Source: an uncultured Porphyromonadaceae bacterium (GTDB taxonomy: Bacteria; Bacteroidota; Bacteroidia; Bacteroidales; Muribaculaceae). From it: DNA of 64,000 nt. Location: the NCBI GenBank assembly GCA_905198125.1, contig CAJKBH010000009.1:28122-92121 (forward strand), given 5' to 3'. Position 1 is the stretch's first letter; the number at the start of each line of letters is the position of its first letter. Shown here piece after piece: positions 34,447 to 44,261 of the stretch. The notes under the pieces were generated by a model. That model saw only the letters and a list, made by a program, of their open reading frames with translations. It had not been told where the DNA came from and ran no database searches. A program made the position numbers and the translations under genes.

Positions 34447-36273
34447 ATGGATTTAAACAAGATAAAACTGATAGTCTGGGACCTGGACGATACATTCTGG
34501 CACGGCACTATCTCCGAGGGTCCGGTCAGCATGATTCCCGAGCATTGCGACTTCGTGCGACGCCTCGTCGATCGCGGCATCATGAACTCCATCTGCTCCA
34601 AGAATGATTTCGACACTGTCCGAGCTCGTCTTGAAACCGAGGGCCTCTGGGATTACTTTGTGTTCCCTTCCATTGACTGGAGTCCCAAGGCCAAGCGTAT
34701 CGCCGATATCATCGACCACATGTCGCTACGCCCCGTCAATGTCCTCTTTATCGACGACAATCCGTTGAACCTCAACGAGGCCCGGTTCTACATCCCCGAC
34801 CTCAACGTGCTTGATGTCCGGGACATCGCCGGTATTCTCGTCCAGGCCGATACCGCCGGCAAGGACGACAGCCGTCACAAACGTCTCAGCCAGTATCATC
34901 AGTTGGAAAAGAAGGTGGAAGCCAGTACGCATTTCGACTCCACCGACGAGTTCCTGATCCAGTCGCGCATCCAGGTTGACGTTGACCATGACTGCCTGCC
35001 CCATCTGGACCGCATCTCCGAGATGGTGCTGCGCACCAACCAGCTAAACTTCACCAAACTGCGTAGCAGTGCCGATGAGTTACGCCGGGTCCTGGCCGAC
35101 CCCGCATATCAGTGCGGCGTCGTATCCGCACGCGACATCTACGGAGATTACGGCATAGTCGGTTTCTACACCCTCGATACACGCGACCGCTCATTACTGC
35201 ATTTCCTGTTCTCGTGCCGCACCATGGGCATGGGAATCGAGCAGTATATCTACGAGCAGCTCTGTTTCCCATCGCTCGTTATCAGCGGCGACGTGTCCGT
35301 CACACTCGAAAAAGCCCATAAGGCACACTGGATCAATACCGGCGACCAGCAGCCGGAGACAACGGAAGCCTGCGAATCGACATCTTCAGACAGCAAACTG
35401 CGCATTCTGCTCAAGGGGCCGTGCGACATGGATTCCGTGCTGCCGTACCTCTCGGGCAACCGCAACTGCGACATACGCACCGAATTCAATTTTATCGATG
35501 CGCGCGGCGTCGCCGTCACAGCCATGAACCACACGCAGATGATAGTGCAGGGGTGCACATTACCCTCTGACGTCAGGAACGCCCTGCTGCGCGACGCGCC
35601 ATTCCTCGACTCTGCCGTTTTCCGCACCGACATGGCCGACCCGGGTTACGACATAGTGTTCATGTCCATGCTTCCCGACTGCCATGAGGGCGTCTACTGC
35701 CATCGCCACAATGGCGGCATGATATCTTTCAGCAGCTGCAACTACGATTTCACCGACACAGCTCTGTGGGACTCCATTATCGATGGTCAGATCACAAACC
35801 ACAACTATAGATTTAAGCGCGAGGACCTCGAACGGTTCAGCCGCGATTTTGAATTTGTCGGCCCCCTGCCGACTGACAGGATCATTGACAACGTGCGGTA
35901 TATCCGCGACCGGGTGCTGGCGCCCGGCACACGGCTGGTCCTGATACTGGGTTCAGAGATTGAATGTGAGAATCCCACGTCGGACGAATTCGCGAGCCAT
36001 GCGCCGCGCCACCGCGAGGTGAACCACGCGCTGAAGGCTGCATTTGCCGCCCACGAAAACGTCGCGTTCATCAACATCACCGACCTGCTGACGGGGCCCG
36101 ACGACCTGAAGGGTTGTACCAACCACTTCTGCCGAAGCGTTTATTACCAGCTGGCCTGCGCTATATCCGGGCAGATTGCCGCATGTTCAGGCTCGACCAA
36201 AGTCCGCGTCGTCAGTCCGTTACGCGCCAGACTCCGCAGGCTGCTCCAACGCATCGCGTCCCGTCTGAAATAA
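34447..36273 (+). CDS. FkbH-like HAD-IIIC protein with C-terminal SGNH-like domain
   Basis: 608 residues from ATG at 34447 (MDLNKIKLIVWDLDD). N-terminal HAD domain with DxD motif I (D12, D14 in VWDLDDTFWHG), FIDDNPLNLNEARFY as the later acidic motif, then the FkbH middle region (EMVLRTNQLNFTKLR; GDYGIVGFYTL; LHFLFSCRTMGMGIEQYIYE). The C-terminal half (from about 315) resembles an SGNH/GDSL-type fold (VLILGSEIE; NVAFINITDLL; NHFCRSVYYQLA). FkbH proteins load glyceryl from 1,3-bisphosphoglycerate onto carrier proteins; no carrier gene is visible here. Its position ahead of the capsule genes suggests acyl or glyceryl decoration, which is inference. Confidence 0.75.
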   Translation: MDLNKIKLIVWDLDDTFWHGTISEGPVSMIPEHCDFVRRLVDRGIMNSICSKNDFDTVRARLETEGLWDYFVFPSIDWSPKAKRIADIIDHMSLRPVNVLFIDDNPLNLNEARFYIPDLNVLDVRDIAGILVQADTAGKDDSRHKRLSQYHQLEKKVEASTHFDSTDEFLIQSRIQVDVDHDCLPHLDRISEMVLRTNQLNFTKLRSSADELRRVLADPAYQCGVVSARDIYGDYGIVGFYTLDTRDRSLLHFLFSCRTMGMGIEQYIYEQLCFPSLVISGDVSVTLEKAHKAHWINTGDQQPETTEACESTSSDSKLRILLKGPCDMDSVLPYLSGNRNCDIRTEFNFIDARGVAVTAMNHTQMIVQGCTLPSDVRNALLRDAPFLDSAVFRTDMADPGYDIVFMSMLPDCHEGVYCHRHNGGMISFSSCNYDFTDTALWDSIIDGQITNHNYRFKREDLERFSRDFEFVGPLPTDRIIDNVRYIRDRVLAPGTRLVLILGSEIECENPTSDEFASHAPRHREVNHALKAAFAAHENVAFINITDLLTGPDDLKGCTNHFCRSVYYQLACAISGQIAACSGSTKVRVVSPLRARLRRLLQRIASRLK

Positions 36274-36890
36274 CGCGTATTCTTCAAAGGGTATCAAATA
36301 GTGGCGTGGACTTCCCAAGCAGCTCATAAACTCGATCCTGATGCCTTAAGAGGCAAAAGGCATTATTACGCATTGGGCAAGTGCATTGGGCAGTGGCGCA
36401 GAATCTCCGGGCCTGGCATGGCGACGGACCGGTTTTTTGCCATTGCTGTGCATCGAAACTTTGTCTGCATTATTGTTTTATCATCCATATCTCTATGTAT
36501 GTACCTCTTACGCTATTCCGACGATGATTCCCTGCCATTTAAAATGCCGGATGCCGGCTCTTGCCGAACCTGCCTCCATATAGTGCATTACCGCACCTCA
36601 CAACACTTCACAACACCTCATAATCATGTTAAACAGCATAAAATTGCCGTTTCATTTCCATATTTCCCGATTATTTTGTAATTTTGCGCCCGAATTAATA
36701 TCTCTTTACAAAGAGAGTGTGATGGAAATACCGATTTTCGACTCGCGTATATGATAAATCCGGTATTAGTTAAAAATATTGAGGTCAACACTACCCAACA
36801 CTTCAACTGCTTGATTATCAATCCAATTCGCAATCAAGTAGGATTAGAAACTATTCTCTGAATCGAACTTCCGACAACATTTCACCCCTT
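36274..36890 (+). other. 617-base noncoding region and capsule-locus leader
   Basis: No convincing gene on either strand. It holds a small hairpin TGCCTTAAGAGGCA near 36342, the repeated ACAACAC(C/T)T words at 36598-36620, the probable upxY promoter, and a CTCTTT-AC-AAAGAG hairpin at 36702-36715 near the start of the predicted leader RNA. I looked for long inverted repeats of the kind that flank invertible Bacteroides capsule promoters and saw none. Confidence 0.6.
36655..36686 (+). promoter_or_regulatory. Probable promoter of upxY and the polysaccharide locus
   Basis: TAATTTTG at 36679-36686 with TTTC (one mismatch) 20 bases upstream at 36655-36658. It gives a leader of about 195 bases before the upxY ATG, which fits UpxY proteins acting on their own 5' untranslated region. 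Confidence 0.65.
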
Positions 36891-37442
36891 ATGACCACCC
36901 CCGACGCCGTCGACCGAAAGCAATGGTTTGTGCTACGTGACCTTACGCGCCCCATTGCCAAGCAGCCAGGCTATATGCGTGTGCAACAGGCCGGACTCGA
37001 GGTATTCACGCCCATGAAATGGGTGGTCAGTCAGGTAAACGGCCGCAAGACCCGGCGCAAGATACCAGCCATCCACGACCTGCTGTTCGTGCACGCAACG
37101 CGCCGGGAACTCGACCCCTTTATCGATAAAACGGATACATTGCAGTACAGGTTCGTCAAGGGCGCGGCCTATCGCCAGCCCATGACCGTACGCTCCGGCG
37201 AAATGGATCGTTTTATCGCCGCGGCCACCGCTACCGACGCCCCTAAATATTACATGCCCGACGAGCTTACCAAACTCGCGTACGGCAAACGGGTGCGACT
37301 TGTGTGCGACGGCATCATGAACGGCTACGAAGGCAAGCTGCTGGCTATACGCGGCTCACGCAAGAAGAAACTCGTCATCGAGATGCCAGGTCTGCTCGCA
37401 GTAGAGTACGAGGTATCGCCCGAATACGTCCAGTTCATCTGA
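36891..37442 (+). CDS. upxY: UpxY-type NusG-family transcription antiterminator
   Basis: 183 residues. NGN domain from WFVLRDLTR with GYMRVQQAGLEVFTPMK and IPAIHDLLFVHATRREL; a KOW-like end (GKRVRLVCDGIMNGYEGKLL) . UpxY proteins bind RNA polymerase and prevent early termination in their own capsule operon. Being the first gene after a long leader and before the initiating sugar transferase is the usual place. I see no UpxZ partner gene. Confidence 0.9.
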   Translation: MTTPDAVDRKQWFVLRDLTRPIAKQPGYMRVQQAGLEVFTPMKWVVSQVNGRKTRRKIPAIHDLLFVHATRRELDPFIDKTDTLQYRFVKGAAYRQPMTVRSGEMDRFIAAATATDAPKYYMPDELTKLAYGKRVRLVCDGIMNGYEGKLLAIRGSRKKKLVIEMPGLLAVEYEVSPEYVQFI

Positions 37443-37583
37443 TCACATCCGGGGGGAGACTGCCCCTGATATAGTGGCGCGAAATCCATGCTGCCGCCAC
37501 ACTGACATCCGACTTCTTCTGTCTCTATAAATCCGTCCCGGCCTCTCCGCGTCATTTGCACCGGGCACTTATGAATTAAATTT

Positions 37584-38705
37584 ATGACTATCTGGTTCCT
37601 GATCGACATTGCAGTCCTGTTTCTCGTTACATTGCTTACCGGCATCATTATCCCTCAGATTCTGCTGATTGCCTTCCGCAAGAATCTATTCGACGAGCCG
37701 GACCCTCGCAAGATACATAAGGCCGAGGTTCCACGTCTGGGCGGCATCGCCTTTTTCCCCTCCATTCTGTTCGCACTTCTGCTCCTGTTCGGACTGGGCA
37801 TCATGTACGGCAATCAGTCCGTGACCGAGCTTCTGTACAGCCGTGTGGTCCCGCTGTGTTTCACCGGCTGCGCCGCCATAATTCTCTATCTGACGGGTAT
37901 GGCCGACGACCTTGTCGGCGTGCGGTACCGCGCCAAGTTCGTGATGCAGACTCTGGCCGCGTTTCTGATCATAGCCGGCGGAATACGCATAGAGGACCTG
38001 CACGGTTTCTGCGGCATTCACGAGATGCCGTATCTGGTGTCGATAGGCGTCACCGCCCTGTTCATCGTCTTCGTCATCAACGCCGTGAACCTGATAGACG
38101 GCATCGACGGCCTGGCCTCCGGACTGAGCGGCGTGGCCTGCGCATTCTACGCCATTGTCTGTCTCAGGAACGGCCTGTACACATACTCGGCCCTGGCCGC
38201 CGCCACGCTGGGCACACTGTTGCCCTTCTTCTTCTTTAACGTGTTCGGCGACGCCTTGAAACACCGTAAGATTTTCATGGGCGATACAGGCGCCCTTACC
38301 GTCGGCCTCTTTCTGAGCGTGATGTGCATCAGTATCTGCCACATCGGCATGCCGGCCAGTCACGCCAACAGTGCCGTCATCGGCATGGCGCCCCTGCTGA
38401 TTCCAGGCTTCGACGTCATACGCGTCTACATTCACCGCATTCGCGCCAACCGCAATCCATTCCTGCCCGACAAGACGCATATCCATCACAAGCTACTGGC
38501 CCTCGGCATGCGCCAGCGACGCGCCATGATGACGATACTCGGCAGCAGCGCGCTCCTCATCGTCGCCAACTACTTCCTGTCCCCGTACGTGGACATCACG
38601 CTCCTGTTCATAGGAGACGTCGCCCTCTGGATTACCGTCAATATGCTTCTGACACGCCGCATCCATGCCCGCGAGAAGAGTCTGGGAGTAAAACTCTACC
38701 AGTGA
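37584..38705 (+). CDS. WecA/MraY-family undecaprenyl-phosphate sugar-1-phosphate transferase
   Basis: 373 residues with about 11 membrane helices. Motifs: MADDLVGVRYRAKFVMQ, NAVNLIDGIDGLASGLSG and MGDTGALTVGLFL, plus the cytosolic loop with HIRANRNPFLPDKTHIHHKLL, which is the His-rich HIHH motif of the family. It transfers a GlcNAc-1-P-type sugar from UDP to undecaprenyl phosphate and starts the repeat unit. In Bacteroides capsule loci this enzyme is often the last gene; here it comes second, after upxY. Confidence 0.93.
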   Translation: MTIWFLIDIAVLFLVTLLTGIIIPQILLIAFRKNLFDEPDPRKIHKAEVPRLGGIAFFPSILFALLLLFGLGIMYGNQSVTELLYSRVVPLCFTGCAAIILYLTGMADDLVGVRYRAKFVMQTLAAFLIIAGGIRIEDLHGFCGIHEMPYLVSIGVTALFIVFVINAVNLIDGIDGLASGLSGVACAFYAIVCLRNGLYTYSALAAATLGTLLPFFFFNVFGDALKHRKIFMGDTGALTVGLFLSVMCISICHIGMPASHANSAVIGMAPLLIPGFDVIRVYIHRIRANRNPFLPDKTHIHHKLLALGMRQRRAMMTILGSSALLIVANYFLSPYVDITLLFIGDVALWITVNMLLTRRIHAREKSLGVKLYQ

Positions 38706-38927
38706 GTAACCCAGCAACAATTGGTCAGGAACTCATAAGGAGCCGTACGGTCATCACATAATTTGCCAGACGTAATCAAAGCGCTATCCTAAGTAGCTTT
38801 TTGGCTTCCTCCTTATTCTTTGCTCAATCCATCCATCCGATATGGGATGCCTTTAGGGAGCGCCATGACCCGTACGACTGCAAAACCACCGTTTAACCTT
38901 TCTCTGTCAAAAAAACACATACATTAT

Positions 38928-39767
38928 ATGAAATTCAGACATTTCTTTTATGTTGCTGCATTTTCGGCATTTGTGTTTGCCGTATCATCGTGCACCACAC
39001 CCAAGGACATAACATATTTCCAGGACGTCACTTCCGGCCAGACTATCCAGCCGCTGAACCGCAACGACATCAAGGTGCGCCCCGAAGACAAGCTCTCCAT
39101 CGTAGTCTCCACACAGGACCCGGCCCTCTCCTCCATGTTCAATCTGGTCACCACCCAGAACCGTATCGGTTCCGGAGGTTCCGGAGGTTCGCTTGGATCT
39201 TCCGCCGGCGGCGGCAGCGGCAATACCTCGCTTTACACCGTCGACGCTGACGGCGATATCAACTTCCCCGTACTGGGCCGACTCCACGTCGCCGATATGA
39301 ACCGCACACAGCTCGCCAGATACATCGAGACCGAAATCAAGAGCCGCGAACTCGTCAAGGATCCCATCGTCACCGTAGACTTCGCCAACACAGGCATCTC
39401 GGTGCTGGGCGAAATCAATAGCCCCGGCCGCGTAGAGTTTAACAAGGACCACCTCACCATCGTCGAAGCCATCGCCATGGCCGGCGACATCGCCCCCGAC
39501 GGCATGCGTCAGAACGTCACCGTAATGCGCGAAGGCCCCGACGGTCAGCAGACCGTCTACAAGGTTGACCTTACCGACATGAATCAGCTGGCCCAGTCGC
39601 CCGTGTATTACATGCAGCAGAACGACGTGATCTACGTAGAGCCAAACGACAAGGCCAAGCGCAACACCACCCCCAACGGCAACAGCCCCTTCACCCCGGC
39701 CTTCTGGTTCTCAATCGCCTCGTTCGCCCTGACCATCGGCACACTTGTAATTTCCCTCACGAAATAA
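38928..39767 (+). CDS. wza: Wza-like polysaccharide export lipoprotein
   Basis: Start at 38928 (MKFRHFFYVAAF), which opens a lipoprotein signal ending VSSCTT; upstream in-frame ATGs give an implausible basic leader. 279 residues. Poly_export domain (GDINFPVLGRLHVADMNRTQ) and SLBB domain (ISVLGEINSPGRVEFNKDHL), a Gly/Ser-rich loop (GSGGSGGSLG) and a C-terminal membrane helix (FWFSIASFALTIGTLVISL). It forms the outer membrane exit channel for the polysaccharide and works with Wzc. Confidence 0.93.
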   Translation: MKFRHFFYVAAFSAFVFAVSSCTTPKDITYFQDVTSGQTIQPLNRNDIKVRPEDKLSIVVSTQDPALSSMFNLVTTQNRIGSGGSGGSLGSSAGGGSGNTSLYTVDADGDINFPVLGRLHVADMNRTQLARYIETEIKSRELVKDPIVTVDFANTGISVLGEINSPGRVEFNKDHLTIVEAIAMAGDIAPDGMRQNVTVMREGPDGQQTVYKVDLTDMNQLAQSPVYYMQQNDVIYVEPNDKAKRNTTPNGNSPFTPAFWFSIASFALTIGTLVISLTK

Positions 39768-39781
39768 GCAATCTCCAATGC

Positions 39782-39811
39782 TTAGTAGCGCAGGCTGTCA
39801 TCAGCCGCGCC
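39782..39811 (+). repeat. Intergenic element copy 1 (TTAGTAGCGCAG...)
   Basis: TTAGTAGCGCAG-G-CTGTC then CAGCCGCGCC shares its core with the segment at 55436-55464. Contains a GGCTG-TCAT-CAGCC hairpin (39793-39806). It lies between wza and wzc. Confidence 0.6.
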
Positions 39812-39921
39812 AGGCAACTGACCAATCACTATACTGTTTTATCCTGTTCTCCTGTCAAAAATCTTATAATTTGCGCGTTGACATTAAGCATTGTGCATAA
39901 TGTGTCGTGCATTGATATATT

Positions 39922-42363
39922 ATGGCTGAAATAATCGAAACATCCACCGCCACTCGTGGCGCAAGCCGCGCCAAGGCCGCACCCTCAGGCTCGGTGCCCA
40001 TTCTTGACATCATCTTTATGACCCTGCGCCACTGGCCCTGGATCATACTCTCCGTCGCCATCTGCGTCGGCGCCACCTACCTGTGGCTGCTCCGCATACC
40101 CAACGTCTACAGCCGCAGCGCCGAGATACTGATCAAGGACGAATCCAAAGGCAACTCCGCAGGTGCCGACGAATTCGCCAACATGGGCCTGTTCCAGTCA
40201 AACACCAACCTCCAGAACGAAATCTACAACCTCAAGTCAAAGGACATGACCGAGGAGGTGGTGCGTCGTCTCGGCCTTGACATCAACTACTTCAAGGACG
40301 GCCGCTTCCACGACCAGGTAGCTTACGGCACCGACCTACCCGTGCGCGTCACAACCACCGGCTATCCCGACGAAAGCTCACTCAACTTTACCCTGAAGAT
40401 CGACCCCGCCGGCATGGTTACCGTCAAGGACTTCGTCACCCCCGAGGGCAGCTACGGCAAGAGTTACACCGGGCGTCTCAACAGCGCCATCACCACCCCC
40501 GGCGGATCAATCATGGTCTCGCCTTCGCCCCTTTACATAAAGGGAAGCAATGTGGAACTCAAGGTACAGAAATACCCCCTCTCCGCCGCGCGCGACTCGT
40601 ACAACGCCCGCCTGCAGGTGGCCATGTCCAGCGACAACAGCTCCATCATCAAGCTCACCGTATTCGACGAGTCCACCCAGCGCGCCGACGACTTGCTGAA
40701 GACACTCATAGACGTATATAACGAGAACTGGATCCACGACAAGAACCAGATATCCGTCTCCACCTCCAACTTCATCGACGAGCGCCTCGGCGTCATCCAG
40801 AGCGAGCTGGGCAACGTCGACTCCGACATATCAAGCTATAAGAGCGCCAACCTGATTCCCGACGTCGGCGCCGCAGCCTCCATGTATATGTCGCAGAACC
40901 AGGAGACGCAGGCCCAGATCATGGACCTCAACAACCAGCTCTCCATGGCCCGCTACATCAGGTCGTACCTCGTGGCCGACGCCGGTCACGGCCAGCTCCT
41001 GCCCGCCAACACCGGCCTGCAGAGCGGCAACGTCCAGAGCATGATAGGCGAATACAACAGCAAGCTGCTGCAGCGCAACACACTGGCCGACAAATCGTCG
41101 GAGACCAACCCCCTGGTGCAGCAATACGACCAGCAGCTCGCCGCACAGCGCCAGGCCATAATACGCGGCATCGACAACGAAATCACCGCCCTCAACACGC
41201 AGCTCGCCTCCGTGCGCGGCACCCAGGCCAACGCAGTCTCCAAACTCGCCTCCAACCCCACGCAGGCCAAGAACCTGCTAAGCGTCGAGCGCCAGCAGAA
41301 AGTCAAGGAATCCCTTTACCTGTTCCTGCTGCAGAAACGCGAGGAAAACGAGCTGTCGCAGGCATTCACAGCCTATAACACCCGCATCGTCAACAAGCCC
41401 GGTCCCTCCGGACTCCCCTCTACGCCCAACCGCGGCCAGACACTGCTGATAGCCTTCGTCATCGGCCTCGTGATACCTTTCGGAGTCACCGCCGTGAAAG
41501 AACTAAGCAACACCCGCGTGCGCGGACGCAAGGACGTCGAGCACCTCGCCGCACCCTTCGCCGGGGAGATACCCCAGGACGGCCCCGCTAAAAAAGGAAA
41601 AGACACAGCCGACCGCAAGCTGATTGTGGTCAAGGCCGGCAAGCGCGACATCATCAACGAATCTTTCCGCGTGCTGCGCACCAACGTCGAGTTCCTGTGC
41701 AACTCCATTCAGGGCGGACGCGTCATAGCATTCACATCGTTCAATCCCGGCTCCGGTAAATCGTTCGTATCCGTCAACCTCGGCATGACCATCGCCCTGA
41801 AGGAGAAGCGCGTGCTGGTAATAGACGGCGACATGCGCCACGGTTCCGTGTCGCAATATGTCGGCTCGCCCGAACTCGGCCTCGCCGACTACCTCAGCGG
41901 CATGGAGGCAGACGTCGACAGGCTCATCGTGCCCTATAACGAAGTCAACACCCTGTTCATCCTCCCCGTCGGCTCAATTCCGCCGAACCCCACAGAGTTG
42001 CTCGAATCGCCCAGATTCGGAGAACTGATCGGACAGTTGAAGACGCAATACGACTACGTGATAGTCGACTGTCCCCCCATCGAAGTTGTGGCGGACGCCC
42101 AGATCATCGACAAATACATGGATCGCACCTTCTTCATCGTGCGCGCCGGCGTGTTCGAGCGCTCGATGCTCCCCGATCTTGACCGCCTGTATGAAGAAAA
42201 GAAATACAGCAACATGGCCTTCATTCTGAACGGCACCCGCAACGACCAAGGCCGTTACGGCTACAGCCACAGCTATCGCTACGGCTATGGCTACGGCTAC
42301 GGATACGGCTACAACTACGGCAACGACGAGCAGCCCACGCACGCCCACAAACATCGTAATTGA
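39922..42363 (+). CDS. wzc: Wzc-like chain-length determinant and BY-family tyrosine kinase
   Basis: 813 residues. Wzz domain with two membrane helices (about 32-53 and 495-515), a long periplasmic coiled region, a GNVR-type stretch, then the kinase: Walker A near residue 607 (FNPGSGKSF), Walker A' VLVIDGDMRHG and Walker B YVIVDCPP. The C-terminus is a Tyr cluster (RYGYGYGYGYGYNYG) that is autophosphorylated in this family. It controls polymer length and export together with Wza. No cognate phosphatase gene is seen in the window. Confidence 0.96.
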   Translation: MAEIIETSTATRGASRAKAAPSGSVPILDIIFMTLRHWPWIILSVAICVGATYLWLLRIPNVYSRSAEILIKDESKGNSAGADEFANMGLFQSNTNLQNEIYNLKSKDMTEEVVRRLGLDINYFKDGRFHDQVAYGTDLPVRVTTTGYPDESSLNFTLKIDPAGMVTVKDFVTPEGSYGKSYTGRLNSAITTPGGSIMVSPSPLYIKGSNVELKVQKYPLSAARDSYNARLQVAMSSDNSSIIKLTVFDESTQRADDLLKTLIDVYNENWIHDKNQISVSTSNFIDERLGVIQSELGNVDSDISSYKSANLIPDVGAAASMYMSQNQETQAQIMDLNNQLSMARYIRSYLVADAGHGQLLPANTGLQSGNVQSMIGEYNSKLLQRNTLADKSSETNPLVQQYDQQLAAQRQAIIRGIDNEITALNTQLASVRGTQANAVSKLASNPTQAKNLLSVERQQKVKESLYLFLLQKREENELSQAFTAYNTRIVNKPGPSGLPSTPNRGQTLLIAFVIGLVIPFGVTAVKELSNTRVRGRKDVEHLAAPFAGEIPQDGPAKKGKDTADRKLIVVKAGKRDIINESFRVLRTNVEFLCNSIQGGRVIAFTSFNPGSGKSFVSVNLGMTIALKEKRVLVIDGDMRHGSVSQYVGSPELGLADYLSGMEADVDRLIVPYNEVNTLFILPVGSIPPNPTELLESPRFGELIGQLKTQYDYVIVDCPPIEVVADAQIIDKYMDRTFFIVRAGVFERSMLPDLDRLYEEKKYSNMAFILNGTRNDQGRYGYSHSYRYGYGYGYGYGYNYGNDEQPTHAHKHRN

Positions 42364-42572
42364 ATACCACATGCCTAATGCCCAATTAGAGGCTTGGATA
42401 CTCCGTGCCGTGTATGACAACGGCCCAAAGTCCTTATGTCAAATATGTAAATGCATAAATTAAAATTCAATAATTATTAATTAAATCATCAGAAGGCAGC
42501 GTTGCGCTGCCCCTGTGTACATTGCGCATTGCAAATGCTATCAGACTTTGCCACACATTGATAATTCAACCT

Positions 42573-44120
42573 ATGGTTGCCGAATCTCGTGTTAAAAAGA
42601 CCTTGCTTAATGCCCGCGTCAATCTGATCTTCTACTTTTTGACGCTGGTACTGAGCTTCTTTTCCCGCAAGATATTCCTCGACTGTCTGGGCGCAGATTT
42701 CATTGGTCTTACTGGCACATTACAGAACATCCTTGGCTACCTCAACCTTGCAGAATTAGGGGTCGGTGCTGCAATCGCATTCAACCTATATAAACCTATT
42801 CAACAAGGCAATCGCCAACAAATAATCGATCTTGTTTCTCTATTCGGATACTATTATCGTAATATTGGATTGACTGTTCTTGGAGCTGGAATTGTATTTA
42901 GTATCTTTATACCGCTTATTTTCAAAAGTTCTGATTTCTCATTCGGCGTAATATATTTCGCATTTTACTCATTTCTGGCATCATCGCTCATAGGATATTT
43001 TATTAATTACAGGCAAGTTCTTCTTTCTGCAGACCAAAAGAACTATGTAGTTGCCGCATATTTTCAGACAGCAAATATTGTAAAAACACTTATTCAGCTT
43101 TGTGTAGCTTATTATTACACTAATTTCTACGTATGGATTGCTATTGAGTTGTCGTTCGGAATCTTATATAGCGTTATACTTAATTGGAAAATTAATCATA
43201 TATATCCATGGCTTAAATGTACTATCAAAATTGGGAAAAAACAAAGTATACACTATCCTAACATTCTAAAATCCACAAAACAGGTTTTTGTCCATAAAAT
43301 CAAGGATTTTATTCTGCAGCAAAGCGACCAATTATTTATTTTTGCTTTCGTATCGCTGAAAATGGTAGCATATTACGGCAATTATGTCATAATAATCAGT
43401 AAACTTACTACTTTGTTCAACACTGTTTTAGATAGTGTTGGAGCAAGCGTTGGCAATCTTGTCGCTGAAAATAACAAGCCCAAAATGTTATCTGTGTTTT
43501 GGGAACTTATGGCGTTACGTTATTTTATAGCAGGATTAATCTGCTTTGGTTTGTATCACTTTATCACTCCTTTTATTACACTTTGGCTTGGTTCTGAATA
43601 TATATTAAGTCATACCGTTCTTGTGCTTTTACTAATCAATCTGTTCATTAGCATATCCCGTGGCACAGTTGACAACTTCAATTTCGCATATGGCCATTAT
43701 GGTGATGTCTGGGCAGCATGGACCGAGGGTATAATAAATCTTTCTGTAACTATAATCTGTGGCTATTTCTGGGGCATTCCAGGAATATTATTGGGAAAAA
43801 CGGCCAGTATATTACCAATTATTGTGTTTTGGAAGCCGTTTTATCTATTCAAGGATGGATTCAAAGAAAGTTATGCTACATATTGGCTTAATACGGCACG
43901 TTACTATATAGCATTTGCAGCCGCTACAATAATTACGTTGATATTATCATCATGGTTATCTGTCAATCCGGCTGCATCATGGGGGAGGCTGGTGGTTTAT
44001 TCAATAATTATCATTGGAATTTTCACAATATTATATTGTTTACTTATTACAAAATTTTGTGCTGGAGGGAAAAACTTAATATATCGCCTTCCTTTACAAA
44101 AATTCCGCATTAGACTATAA
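42573..44120 (+). CDS. wzx: Wzx-type polysaccharide flippase
   Basis: Start at 42573 (MVAESRVKKTLLNARVN) preferred; an upstream in-frame ATG adds a non-typical leader. 515 residues, about 12-14 membrane helices, polysaccharide biosynthesis protein (MOP superfamily) features such as FFSRKIFLDCLGADFIGLTG and LNLAELGVGAAIAFNLY. It flips the lipid-linked repeat unit across the inner membrane. The first about 200 bases use GC-rich codons like wzc; from about 42.8 kb the gene becomes AT-rich, a composition break inside the frame. Confidence 0.9.
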   Translation: MVAESRVKKTLLNARVNLIFYFLTLVLSFFSRKIFLDCLGADFIGLTGTLQNILGYLNLAELGVGAAIAFNLYKPIQQGNRQQIIDLVSLFGYYYRNIGLTVLGAGIVFSIFIPLIFKSSDFSFGVIYFAFYSFLASSLIGYFINYRQVLLSADQKNYVVAAYFQTANIVKTLIQLCVAYYYTNFYVWIAIELSFGILYSVILNWKINHIYPWLKCTIKIGKKQSIHYPNILKSTKQVFVHKIKDFILQQSDQLFIFAFVSLKMVAYYGNYVIIISKLTTLFNTVLDSVGASVGNLVAENNKPKMLSVFWELMALRYFIAGLICFGLYHFITPFITLWLGSEYILSHTVLVLLLINLFISISRGTVDNFNFAYGHYGDVWAAWTEGIINLSVTIICGYFWGIPGILLGKTASILPIIVFWKPFYLFKDGFKESYATYWLNTARYYIAFAAATIITLILSSWLSVNPAASWGRLVVYSIIIIGIFTILYCLLITKFCAGGKNLIYRLPLQKFRIRL

Positions 44121-44261
44121 TGTTACTATTATTCCCACTGCTTTATTTCAGCCAATTGATTAATAACTATTTACTTAAATAAGACAAATATTATTGGAAT
44201 ATTTTCCGGAAGTGTACTCTAAAATAATACCGACCTAATACTAAACCCTTAAATAAAAAAA

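Noticed and set aside
36301..36681. 126-codon plus-strand open frame before upxY
   Set aside because: Composition and residue make-up look noncoding, no domain, and its end overlaps the predicted upxY promoter.
36274..36890. Invertible capsule promoter
   Set aside because: No pair of long inverted repeats around the promoter could be seen, and no invertase gene is in the window.
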